Shown in pieces: positions 34,201-46,200 of a stretch of 64,000 bases of DNA (positions within the stretch are counted from its first letter, which is position 1; every line of letters starts with the position of its first letter). The DNA lies in the NCBI RefSeq assembly GCF_020882245.1, contig NC_083597.1, forward strand, positions 65,140,152 to 65,204,151, read 5' to 3'. The translations under genes and the position numbers were made by a program. Source of the DNA: Rhopalosiphum padi (taxonomy: Eukaryota; Arthropoda; Insecta; Hemiptera; Aphididae). The notes under the pieces were generated by a model. It worked only from the letters and a program-made list of their open reading frames with translations, had not been told where the DNA came from and made no database searches.

Positions 34201-37200
34201 GCAGACATACAGATAGGTTAGGACAAACGTGTGTTGTCTGACCGCCGCCCGACGTAAACTGGTCGTCGCCGAGTGACGCCGACTGTGTTTCTTATTTTGA
34301 ATAGACTATATACTTTCCAGGCGAGTCGTACGAGACGTAATTTAATATTTCAAAATCGACGTTCGTCTATTAGATTAAATTATTTTGGACTTGTTAAACG
34401 AGTCCATCTGCTACGTTATAACAAAAAAACTTATGTCCGTCTCCAAAGTGTTAAAACTATATTATTCAAGAAAATTGTGTACATCTTGTATTTTATTTTT
34501 AAAATTTAAAAATTCATAGGTAATTAGTGTGGGAATTGAGCATAATTGAAGGATATACTACCTACTATGATATATTGGAAATAAATGAACATTGTTGTAA
34601 TTTATAATTTTACTAGCTTCGGTGTGCTTCGCTTTGAGTGAAATTCGCTGTAAGTGAATACCCTAGGACGGATGGAAGAGCTTGAAAGTGGAAATTTTTC
34701 AAAAAAAGAAGACCTACCTCTGATTGGTAGTACTGCGAGTCTTCTATCGGGATGAATGATGATAAGGCGGGTGTTGTCGGGAATTGATAAGACGTTCGTG
34801 GCGTCGATAATAATATTATTTATTAAATTATTATTATATATGCCTCGATTCCCGGCTTGTGAAAGGCGTCTTCGAGATCCTAGGGTTGTAGAAGGCGCCT
34901 TCGAGGGGGTCGAGTGAAAATCGTTTCAAGGGAAATTCGGTTGGAAATGGTAGTCGGGTGTCTAGTAATCGGTCACATATAAAGTTTGTCTCGAGGCTTG
35001 CCCGGTTCTTTTTTGAATGTATAAAAAAAAAATAAGTAAGGAAAATGGTAACTAAGAGTCTAGCTATCAGTCGTTAACCGGTGTAATACCGTGTCTTGTC
35101 GCATGCCCGGTTCTTTTTTGAATATATATAAAAAATAAATAAGTACGAAAAATGGTAATCGAGTGTCTAGCTATCAGTCCTCATTCGATGCAAATCGATA
35201 CCTGTGCTGGGCAATCCACCTACGGCGGATTGTCATACCTCCTGACGTCGAAAGTCTGATGTTATAATATAGTAGGGGAAAAAGTTTAAGTCGAACGAAG
35301 TGTTGGGAATATCGATTTATACACTACTAAATCGCTTAGGTAGGCAATCCGATTGCGTCGAATTGCAGACTATGTAGGCGCAAATTATGAAATCTGAATT
35401 TTTTATTTGCTAAAAATTGAATATACTTTAAGTGTTAACAAACCCCTCAGGTAGGCAATCCGACTGCGTCGGATCGCGGACAATGTGAGTATTATGACTT
35501 ATGAGTTATTATATGTGAAATAATCCACATAATATAAAAGCGTTATATTTTTTGATCTTGAAACTTGAAAGTTATTAGTAATTTTGCATAAAACCTCGAT
35601 GAAGCTTGGATGTTCTTATTAATTGTCTTGTTAATGTATTTATCTACAATATATCATGTTTTTATTGTATTATTATATACTATCCTTAGTATAGAAAAAA
35701 ACCATAGAATTTACACTATTTTAATATACCAAATTTATTCAAAGAATTAAATATTAATGTGCATACCCGATCTATATGACTTTAATAAATACATTATAGC
35801 ACAGTATCTTAAAAATATTTTCTAAGTATTCCATACATACACATATTGTGTTTCATCAGGTAGGTACCAATCTTTTTTACAATATAATATATATTATATA
35901 CTATATAGAAATTATAAATTATAAATATAATTCAATTTTTTTTAAAATAAATAATATAATATAACATAATACTCAGTGGTAGTTAATAAGTACTATTACA
36001 AAAAATATAATAACAAAGCGGATACCAAAACATATATATTTAACACTTGCAATATATTATGTGTTCGATTCAAAAAGAAAATTAGTACCTACATAAATAT
36101 TGAAATACTGCTTTTTATTAGTCGAGTAATAAAAAAAATATACCGACGTTGCCAACAAAATCATATAAAAAAAAAAAAACATTGGAAAAAATTATTCGCA
36201 GAATTAATCAAAGCGAAGCCGGGAATGTCGCCGGAGCGGGATTCGATATCGGTACACCTGCCTAATCCCTAACCTATCCTAGCGCCTAATCCTATCGACT
36301 ACAGTTTGAGTTGAGGACCGACGGCAAATCTCGAGCAATTAAACCGTTTCCGAACCGTCACCGAATTCGCGTTATACGTCGTTTTACTCGTTTAATTCGT
36401 ATTTCATTACACGCACAGACATTCTCGTTAATTTTCTTTTGAATATATTTGTAATCGATATCCCTTTTATGCGTATTATATTTATATCATGTATTAAACG
36501 ACTTATATATGTCTTACACACAATCGCTCGTCGTGATCACACGACAGAATTTTTGGTACGTATAACGTATAATATAATAATAATAACGTATACTACGCGA
36601 AAAAAACCCGTAGAAAAGTACCACCGCGCGGAAAAGGGCTTCAAGAGTCGCTTTATCTATAAATCAGTCAATATAATCATTAATTTTAATATTTATTTAT
36701 TAGCATTCAAATAAAAAAAAAGCTGTATCCCATACACGTTAAGTAAAACTGCGTTTTGATATTCCCCCCACATGCTTGCATGGCGTCTATAGTATATACT
36801 TTATACGTTATACCACACATTTAATATTAAATAGTTTTAGAAATGCAATTTTTGTCCCTCATCTATAATGAAATAATAATAATAATAATAATAATAATAA
36901 CTAAAATAATTTATATCATATAAGTGATCGATTTGTTTGTATGTATTATTTATAGATTTGAAAGCCGTGCGTAAGTACTTTTTGACACCGAATCATGTTT
37001 TATTTGTTAAAAAAACTTTCAACAGTTTGGTATGTTGTTAAATAAAAATAATTTATTAGATACTACCAATAATTGTCATTTATATCAGAGACTATTTTTT
37101 TTAAATTATTTTAATATTATCGTTATTAACATGTATTACATTAGTTTAACCATTGATTATAGAATAGACAGATAGCCCACGGCATAGGAGTATTCGGTGA

Positions 37201-40200
37201 CTAAAATAATATTTTACTGGGTTGCCTATAGATGGCGTTGTATCAATTAACAGTTATTAATATTACAGCAACCACGATCAAACGCGATAAACATCGCGTT
37301 CAATTATTATTATTATTATTATCACCATTATTACCATTTTGTAGTTTTTGTACAATACGAATACGACAATATTGTTTATTAATTTTACCAAGATTTATGT
37401 TTATGTATTAAGATTTAAAATTTACTCTAATGAAAAAATATTACAATACTTAAATTAATGACTAGTGTAATAATAGGTAATTGGATTTGGAATAAAATAC
37501 TAGGCTTAAAGAACAAACACATTGGAAATTCCGTAAGAATATATTTAATTCATTCAATGAAAAATAATATATTACATTAAAAGAATACATACATTTTATT
37601 ATAAAAATACTAAATGGCTCGCTGTAATAAAAGAATACATCGATTTTATTATTTTTCATATGATCACAGTTGTTAGTCCTAAAAAGAACTGTTTAAGTAA
37701 AGTATTCGCTTTCTGAATCAATATAATAAAAGACTATTCAATTTTATTATTTGTTACATGACCAGAGGATAGTCCTAAAAAGAACTGGTTAAGAAAAGTA
37801 TTCGCTTTCTGAATCAATATAATAAAAGACTATTCAATTTTATTATTTGTTACATGACCAGAGGTTAGTCCTAAAAAGAACAATTTTAGTGAAATGTAAT
37901 TGGCTAATAATACTGAAATTACTATAAGTTATTTCTAGTTGCCTTTAATAAATGAGGTGGGTCAAATATTATATTATAAATTATAATGCTCAATTTTTAC
38001 ATTTTAACAAGGGTTACAATTTAATATATATCTTGAGTCTCCTAGTGACTCCTGTAGCATGTAGACACTGGCTGCAATTCTCATAGGTAGGTACATTGTC
38101 AGAACCAAGAATAATTAATGAAAATATTATTATTTAAATGTGGTTTAATATTTTTAATTTTGAAAGTTTAGCTAATTTTGATGTGGTTGAAAACATTTTT
38201 GTTTTATTAAATATTTTACAAATTAAAAGTTGATCAATTATATACATTTTATGCTCTATACAATTTTTAATTGATTCTTCTAACCATTTTATAACTGTTT
38301 CATTATTTTTTACCCGCTCGGTTAATTGAAATCTAATTTTCTTTTTATTTAAATAGTTTTCATAGTTGTTTTCAAAAATATTTAAAACTTTATTTATGAC
38401 ATTATTGAAATTATTTGATTTGTCTTAGGTTTATTTTTCTAGGTGTATCTATTTCAATCAAATCAGATTTCCTTTTTAAATTTGGACTAGGCATGTCTAT
38501 TATATTTGTTATTTTTATTTTTTGAGGAGTAGAAAACATTGAAGGGGGGCTTGGAAAAACTAACTCTACCATGTCTGATTTTGAGCGTGTATATGTTTTA
38601 GTTGGGGTTGACTTTAAAATATTATACTCCTGTTCAGATTTGTCATTTTGGTCAAAGCCTATTGATGTAGATGGCTGTGCCTCAGATTTATAATTATAGG
38701 GAATAGCAGTATCTATTAAACGATTTTGAGTAAAATTTTGAATAAAGCTCTCAGGTGGGAAATGTTCTTGACAAATGTACCTAGTATGGAGTTTATCTGG
38801 TTCGACAGAAAACAAACTTGTGTTTCCTGTGTAAATTTACAAAAATAAGTTAATAAAATAACAAATAATATTTGTAGGTAGGTAAATGATATATTTTAAA
38901 ATTTATAAATCACTTATCATATAATAGATACCTATTTTCTTTTTAATAAATCAAAATAATAATTATTTATTAGGAAGCGACAAAATAATATTCGAATTAA
39001 TGCTTTATGAAAATTTAAAATTATTTCCTTACCTGAATTTATTATCCATATTTCTTTTCTTTCATCTTTTGGAAAACGATACATTTTTAAATTTGGAAAT
39101 TTTTTTTTAGATTTGCCACAATTTAAATATTGGCACTTGTTTCCAGACATGTTTTAATATTTTTTTAAATACGTAAGTTGTGAATAATTTACAATTATTG
39201 GGACTAGTAATTAATTTAATTATACAGTCTACACACTACAGAAAACAGAACCAGAAAATGCGAGTTGCGGGCTACTGCACAGCGAACGATTAACAAGATA
39301 GTAGTGATAATAATTATTATTTCCAATGATTTTAGCATTTCAGTTTCTTATTATTATTCTATTTTTAGATAGGCACCGCGCGACAAGCTACCTCCCTCCC
39401 CCTGTACATCCATGCTACAAATCTATGATCGGGGTACCACCACCTTGCATCCCGACTACACTAGCGCTCCATTGTGGCTGCATCCTACGTATAGTCGCCA
39501 AATATTAACATTGTATGGGCTATCTGTCTATTCTATAATCAATGGTTTAACAGATAAACGTGGGTCTTCACTATTTTTATTTTAACAAAACGTGTACTAA
39601 TGAATTTAAATCGTAAAAAAAAAATTAAATTTAAATACGTGTTATCCATATTATTTATTAGCAATTATAGGATATTACCTTAGAATGACCTAAAAATAAG
39701 GATTCAAACGCGATCAGAGAACATATTATATAATTATTAAAATATGGTTAATGGACAATGGTATATTTGATTCATTGTTGTTGTATTACACATTAATATA
39801 TAAAATTAATATTCTAATTTGTTCAGCACTTCCATCGTCAAGTTTCAAATCATTTAAAATTTATAGAAAAGATTTTTTTAATTATTGTAAGTAAATAGTA
39901 TTAATGCAAATTTAATGAAACGATTGATTGTTTTATATATTTTATGTAAAATATACGTAATTGTAAATCATTCTTTTGAGCTATAATAGTCATCATACAC
40001 TAAAAGCTAATTAAAAAATAAATATATATTTCACTGAATAATAATTTTGAATTGATTGTTCTTAGTGTATTTATACATTTCTTTAAGATTTTTAAGTTAA
40101 TTTTTATATAATATTGTATATTATAAGGTATACTAGTAAATGTTGGAAACAGTGGCGGATCTATGGGAGGGGGGTCAGGAGGTCAGCTGACCCACAGTTA

Positions 40201-43200
40201 ATATTTGCTGACCAAATTGGCCTCTTGACAAATCTTGGGTAGGTTTTGGGACCCTCGGATTTACCAGAAATATAAATAAAAATTCACATTTTGTCAATTC
40301 ATAATTTATGTATTTTATCATTTTAGTAGAAAGTTGAGTATTTTATTATGAATAACGTATCCCGAATTCATTCATATCGGCTAAAAATAACCGTACCATC
40401 GCTGCGCTGATAAAATTAGATTTTATTTACAAATCAAAAATAGGTTGTTTTGCTTAATATTAATAGGTCTTTTGTATATAGTAATAGTAATATAGTAATA
40501 TAAATATAGTAATATAGATATAGTATACAAAAATACAAAATTGTGTATGCCGGTTGCGACGTGCGTTCGCAGAACTAATAATCTATTTATATATAATCCG
40601 ACGTAAATTTTTTCTCCGTAGTAGACTAACATGTCTTTAGTCTTTAGTTTTTTTTCAAATAATCTTAAAAACTTAATACAAGGTTTATCATAAGTTGTTC
40701 TTATCGTAGTAAAAAAAAAAATCAAAAATCGTTAGTCACAATTTTTATTTATAAGCATTAAAAGTTCAAATGTTTACAAAATATGTCAAAATTGCGAGAA
40801 CTTGCAAGGAATTTTGAAGTTGAAAATTCATAATATTTTTGTGATTTATATCTAAGGTTAAAAAACCCAATAGAAGATCCTCCATAAGTTTTCCTTCCAA
40901 TAACTGTAAAAATATATTTTTTTTTTTTTTTAATTTTTTTTTTTTTATTTACAATCTGTTACATAAAATTGAACAATAAGTAAAATAGATAAGTGAATAA
41001 AAAGTGGCTTGAAGAAAGGACAGATTTAAGAAGCCTTCCAGTGAAGACACTTAGTCAGCTATTTATATACATTTCTATAAGTTAACAATAAAATTTAAAT
41101 AAAATTAGGCAATTAACTAAATTAATAGGTCCCGACACCACCGCCTTTTTAGTCTTTTCCTAGGATTGTCAGGTATGTTTGCCGACGCAAGTCTTTTGAT
41201 TAGGGGATTATCATGGTTTTTAGCAGATAAGTTAAATCGTTTATAAAAAGTTCTAGCTACATCGCAGACGGGTGAGATGGCAAGATCATTATGTAAGGTT
41301 TGGTTGGACACGTAAAAAGGTGCTTCAGTTATAGCTCGGAGCGTTTTGGATTGGAAGCGTTGAATACGGTTAGTGTTTGAAATTTTTGCAGGGCCTCATA
41401 ATTGAATTCCGTACGTCCACATTGGTTTAAGATAAAGTTTATATATTAGAAGCTTATTGGTAGTTTTATGTGGTTGGAGGTTAGGAGAGAGCGGAGAAGA
41501 CGAAATCGATTTTTTAAGGATAGAAGTTTGCTGCGAAGATGAGGAGACCATGTGAGGCGTTGATCATTAATTATGCCTAGATAGCGAGTGCTCTGCGCGG
41601 TTGGCAAGATTTGCTCGTTTAGAGTAATAGGTGAGCATATTCCCTTCCTAAGAGTGAAGATACATTGTATAGATTTGGATTCGTTTATTTTCACACCCCA
41701 CTCCTTATACCATTTTTCAAGGAGGGATAGGTGTTCTTGAATATGCGAGGAAGCAATGGATGGATCATGACTATTGGTTATAATAGCTTTGTCATCGGCA
41801 AAGTCAGCGATGAGGCTAGTGGGTAGTGTGGGTTGATCAGATACGAAAATATTAAATAGCAGAGGAGCAGTGACTGCGCCCTGGGGGACTCCTGCATTTA
41901 TGGGTTTTGGTGAGGAGATAGATGAACCATAACGTACCGAGAAGAAACGATCTTCTAGGTAGGACTTGAGTATAAGATAATAAGTATACGGTAGGATGAG
42001 TTTCAGCTTAAATAAAAGCCCTGCGTGCCAGACTCGGTCAAACGCTTGAGAAACGTCTAGGAAGGCCCCAGTACAATATTGTTTTTCTTCTAGAGAAAAT
42101 GATATTTTATCTACTATGCGGTGAATTTGATGTATCGTGGAATGTTTGGTACGAAAACCAAACTGGGAGTCAGGTAAGATTTTTGATTCTGCGATAATGC
42201 TTAAGATTCTTTTTAATAATATTTTTCAAACACTTTTGACAGTATTGGAAGCAGGCTAATAGGTCTATATGATGTTGGACAGTCGGGTGGTTTTTTTGGT
42301 TTGAGAATGAGTATGATAGTGGAAAACTTCCATAACAAAGGAAAGTAAGATAATCGGAGCATTGAGTTAAATATATAGGTGAGAAGTACGATAACTTTTT
42401 TTGGAAGTTGGTTGAGTATTTCAGAAGTTATTAGATCATAGCTAGGAGACTTTTTCCTGGGAAGTTTGGATATTATATAGCGAACTTCAGCAGGAGATAT
42501 ATGCTTCGGTGGAAGGGACATTTGTAGTGGTGAGTTAAGAAATTGTTCAACTATGTTAATTTTTTCCGGAAGGAGAATGGTATTATGAGATTGAAAAGTA
42601 TCAGCGAGATGGTTTGCAAATATGTTAGCTTTCTCCTCATCAGAGTGTACCCAATTTCCGTTTGCATTGCGTAGGATGGCTGGGGGATTTCGTATACGAA
42701 GATGTTGTTTGGTAGCCTTCCAGAGAGAACCGTCCTTAGTCGTAAGTGATTGTAAGTGATTAGTATAAGATTTGTTTCTATAGTTTGCTAGGGTCCGTTT
42801 GAGTTTTTGCGCAAGCATGTTGTAGTGGGATTTATCAGTGGGATATTTTGATCTTTGCCATAGGTAGCAAGCGCGACGTTTTTGTGCTATGAGACTACGG
42901 ATGTAAAAGGGAATGATCATGTTACATGTGTGTGATTGCGTAGGTTGCGCTGATTCCCATGCTGAAGTTTGGATGTTGGATGTAAAAAGATTCACTGCTT
43001 CATCGATATCATTGCTTGTCTTTAGGTGGACTTTTAGACTGGTTTTTTCCAGTATTGACTAATGGAAGTTATCCCAGTTGATATGAGAGTTTAATGGTGT
43101 TGGGTTATGTTGGTTGGATAGAGGCTGGCAGTCGATTGAGAGTAGTATGGGGGAATGATCTGAGCATGGAGCGTGTAGATTTTTAATTAATGAGTGGAGT

Positions 43201-46200
43201 GTGCTGGGAATTTTGGTTACAAATATATCTAATATATCCGGTCGTTTTTGAGAGGAAGTTGGCCAATAAGTCGGGTTGGTAGGTGAGATTACTTGTAGAT
43301 TTTTGCTTATTACACTATGTAAGAGTGAGTTTCCACGAGGGTTTGTGACCCGGCATCCCCATTGAATGTTATTAGAGTTTATGTCACCACCGACTATAAA
43401 GTTATATCCGAGGGTATTAAAATAGATATTGAATTGGTTATATCTTATGTTTAGGACAGTAAATGGCTGCTATGGAAACAGGTATATTGTTGATTATTAT
43501 GGATACTGCGCACGACTATAATATATAGTCAGTTTGGAATTTTTGGAGTGGATGAGATGTGAGAGAGGACCTAAAATAGATAGCGGCTCCTACATGAGCA
43601 GTCTCGTCCGGATGGTTGGTATGATGCAGACGAAAGCCTGGTATATTGAGAAAGTAACTATTAGTGAAATGGATCTCGGATATTAAAGCGATATCAATTC
43701 TTTTTTCTTTGAGTGTAATGAGGAATTCATCTTTATGGTTTTTTAGTCCGTTCGCGTTCCATAAAAGGATCATGATAGAGTTTTGGGTGACTAAGTTATT
43801 TGTTGTGTGTGTCATTTAAAAGTTTAGACATGAGTGCTGTGATGAGAGAGATAAGTGGGTTAATTAGACATTTAAATTCATCTAAACATTTTGTTATATC
43901 ATTATTATCAGGACTGGGTATAGGTCGGGTGTTGGAGGACGGGGTTGGCGATAGTGCGTTATAATTTAATTTTTTTTTCGTTTTATTTGCTGTTGCTTCT
44001 GCGTATGATTGGTCTGTTCGAGTACTTGGATTTTGCGTTGATGGTTGCGGATTTGGCTGGTAATTTGGTTTCGTCGTTTGGTTGGTTGATTTCGGTTGAT
44101 GATGTTGGTTGTTATGTCTTGAGTTGAATGGTAGGCGGCGACGTTGTTGCAGTTCTTTGTATATAGCACAGCCATTGTAGTTGGCTGGATGTTCGCCATC
44201 ACAGATAGCACATTTGGCCGGCAGGTCAGGTGATTTTTTGCAAGTTGTGATAAGATGGGTTCCACCGCATTTCACGCAGCGAGGAGAGTGTGAGCAATAG
44301 CTTTTTGTATGGCCGTAAGTTTTGACATTGAGGAATTTCACGGCGTTTATGAGGTTCCTCAACTTTGATTTTAGTATTAAGTAGGGACGTTATGTTAAAT
44401 ATTTCCTTACTAATAGATTCAGGAGCAAGGTCGACAAAGAATAAGGGCAGTGGTATTTTGGTTTTTTGATGTTTTATGTTTGTCACTTGCCTTACGGTGA
44501 ATCCTATTTCTTCTAGTGCTAATGCTATTTCAGTAGGATCGATTGTGTGGTGAATATTTTTTATCACTGCTCTGAATGATTTTTCAGATTGAAGCTGAAA
44601 TGTATGGTATTCTGCTTTCTCATCTTTTAAAAAGTGGATAAGTGTTCTATAGCTATCGGATGTATTTGTTTGGATTTTTATATGCGAGATAGTTGATTTG
44701 CAGATAAAGCTATCCGGTCCAATTATTTCGGTAATTGCATTTCTAAGTTCGGCAAAGTTGATTGTTCCTTTTACGTATATTGGTGGTGATAGGTCTATTT
44801 TTCTTGTTTGAGTAATTACGTGTTCAGATTCATTTTGATTAAAAACATCATTATTGTCGGCAATATCGGGATCGTTGGAAGGTTCATCTGCAGATAATGC
44901 GGAGAACCGGTTTGGTGAGAAAAATAATTTTGTTTTTTCCCCTGGTTGTTGTCTGGAGTAACAGGTGAATTAGGAAGACTACGTTTCGAAGACTTTTGTT
45001 GTTGCCATTCAGAGTTTGATAATGTAGAATCATTATTAATTGTATGGGTATTTGATTGTTTTACTATCTTAATTGACGGTACGGTTTTGGGTGGTTTATT
45101 TTTGGTTGGATTCTCGGGCATGGTGCGATTGTCTAATCTTTAGTTCAGAGGTCACCGTGTTGACGGTGCCCGAGGATGACAGATAGTGATATTTTGCGTA
45201 TTTTAACTAATACTAGCTGGTTAATTAGTTTAATTTTAATAATACTTGAGAGTTGAGATGGTTGCTGGCACAAGTGACTTGTAAGTGTGGTTTGAAGTTC
45301 GTTGTGTATATATATTTTTTATGTAGAGTTGAAAACAAATTAGATTAAAATCCGTTAAGATTAACGAATATTGCATAACACAGCTCAGAGACAACGTATC
45401 GTACGTGCGTACTGCGTGGCTGTCCGTGAGGAACGGTAAAAATATATAGAAAACATTTTATGAGCGTAAAAAATTTAAATTTTTACGAAATCACGTAAAA
45501 TAACGATATAACCTAAAAAGATTTAAAATATTAGTTGTTATTCAAAAAGTCGTAAAAACTTGAAAGTTTCACCAGAAATTGATAATTATAAATTACTTGC
45601 ATAAAAAAAAATATATATATTACAATTTAAATATATAATATAATATCCTAGACAGACAAATCATCTCTGTTCTCTGTTTTTGTATACAATGATACCTGTA
45701 TTGCATTCAAATTTAATACATTCATTATAGAGACCTACTGACCCACTCTTTTTTTTTATTTGTTTAATGAAATTATATACACCTTTGTTACATAAATGAT
45801 AAATCTTTAGAAATAAAATAAGTATGAAATAATATGACAAAATATGTGTAAAACGTATGGTTCCCCACTATTTTTTTTTAAAATATAAATATAAGATTGT
45901 GTATAATTTTTTTTTTTTTGAAAAATTGACAATTTAAATGTTTTTAAATTTAGGTAGAAATACTTATAAAGATCCGGACATGACATGTAAATATTTAATT
46001 TTGTTTGAAATTATGCGTAAAAAATGTGTAAATAATAATTCAAAGACCTCAATATAGATTTTAATCCTTAAGGACTATATATTAATAAATTTGTATTTGT
46101 AATCATAAATACTATTTGAAGTTAAAATAATACCCAAAAATATTATAATATGTCTTTATACAAGGAGATACATTTAACGTAATATACGCATTTAATCATT

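Larger units (their letters stand above)
37151..39544 (-). mobile_element. P-like transposon with THAP domain, 2.4 kb
   Basis: Perfect 29-bp inverted repeats start cattgattatagaatagac at 37151 and end with the inverse at 39544. GTTTAAC flanks both sides (37144-37150 and 39545-39551), a 7-bp duplication. P elements also start with CA and have about 31-bp ends and 8-bp duplications. The gene inside reads on the minus strand: two THAP exons, then a coiled-coil-like frame. The rest of the transposase is missing, and a 96-bp tandem repeat fills part of the space. It is inserted in the intron between microexons 5 and 6. Confidence 0.8.
40918..45435 (-). mobile_element. Jockey-type LINE, 4.5 kb, with perfect 12-bp target duplication
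   Basis: The element reads on the minus strand: a gag-like ORF1 with zinc knuckles, then endonuclease and reverse transcriptase, and no RNase H. The poly-A tail appears as the T-runs at 40918-40952. GTAAAAATATAT occurs at 40906-40917 and at 45436-45447, a perfect 12-bp target duplication. The interrupted sequence is dispersed repeat C. Numerous stops and shifts break the genes. The insertion lies in the intron between microexons 6 and 7. Confidence 0.9.
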
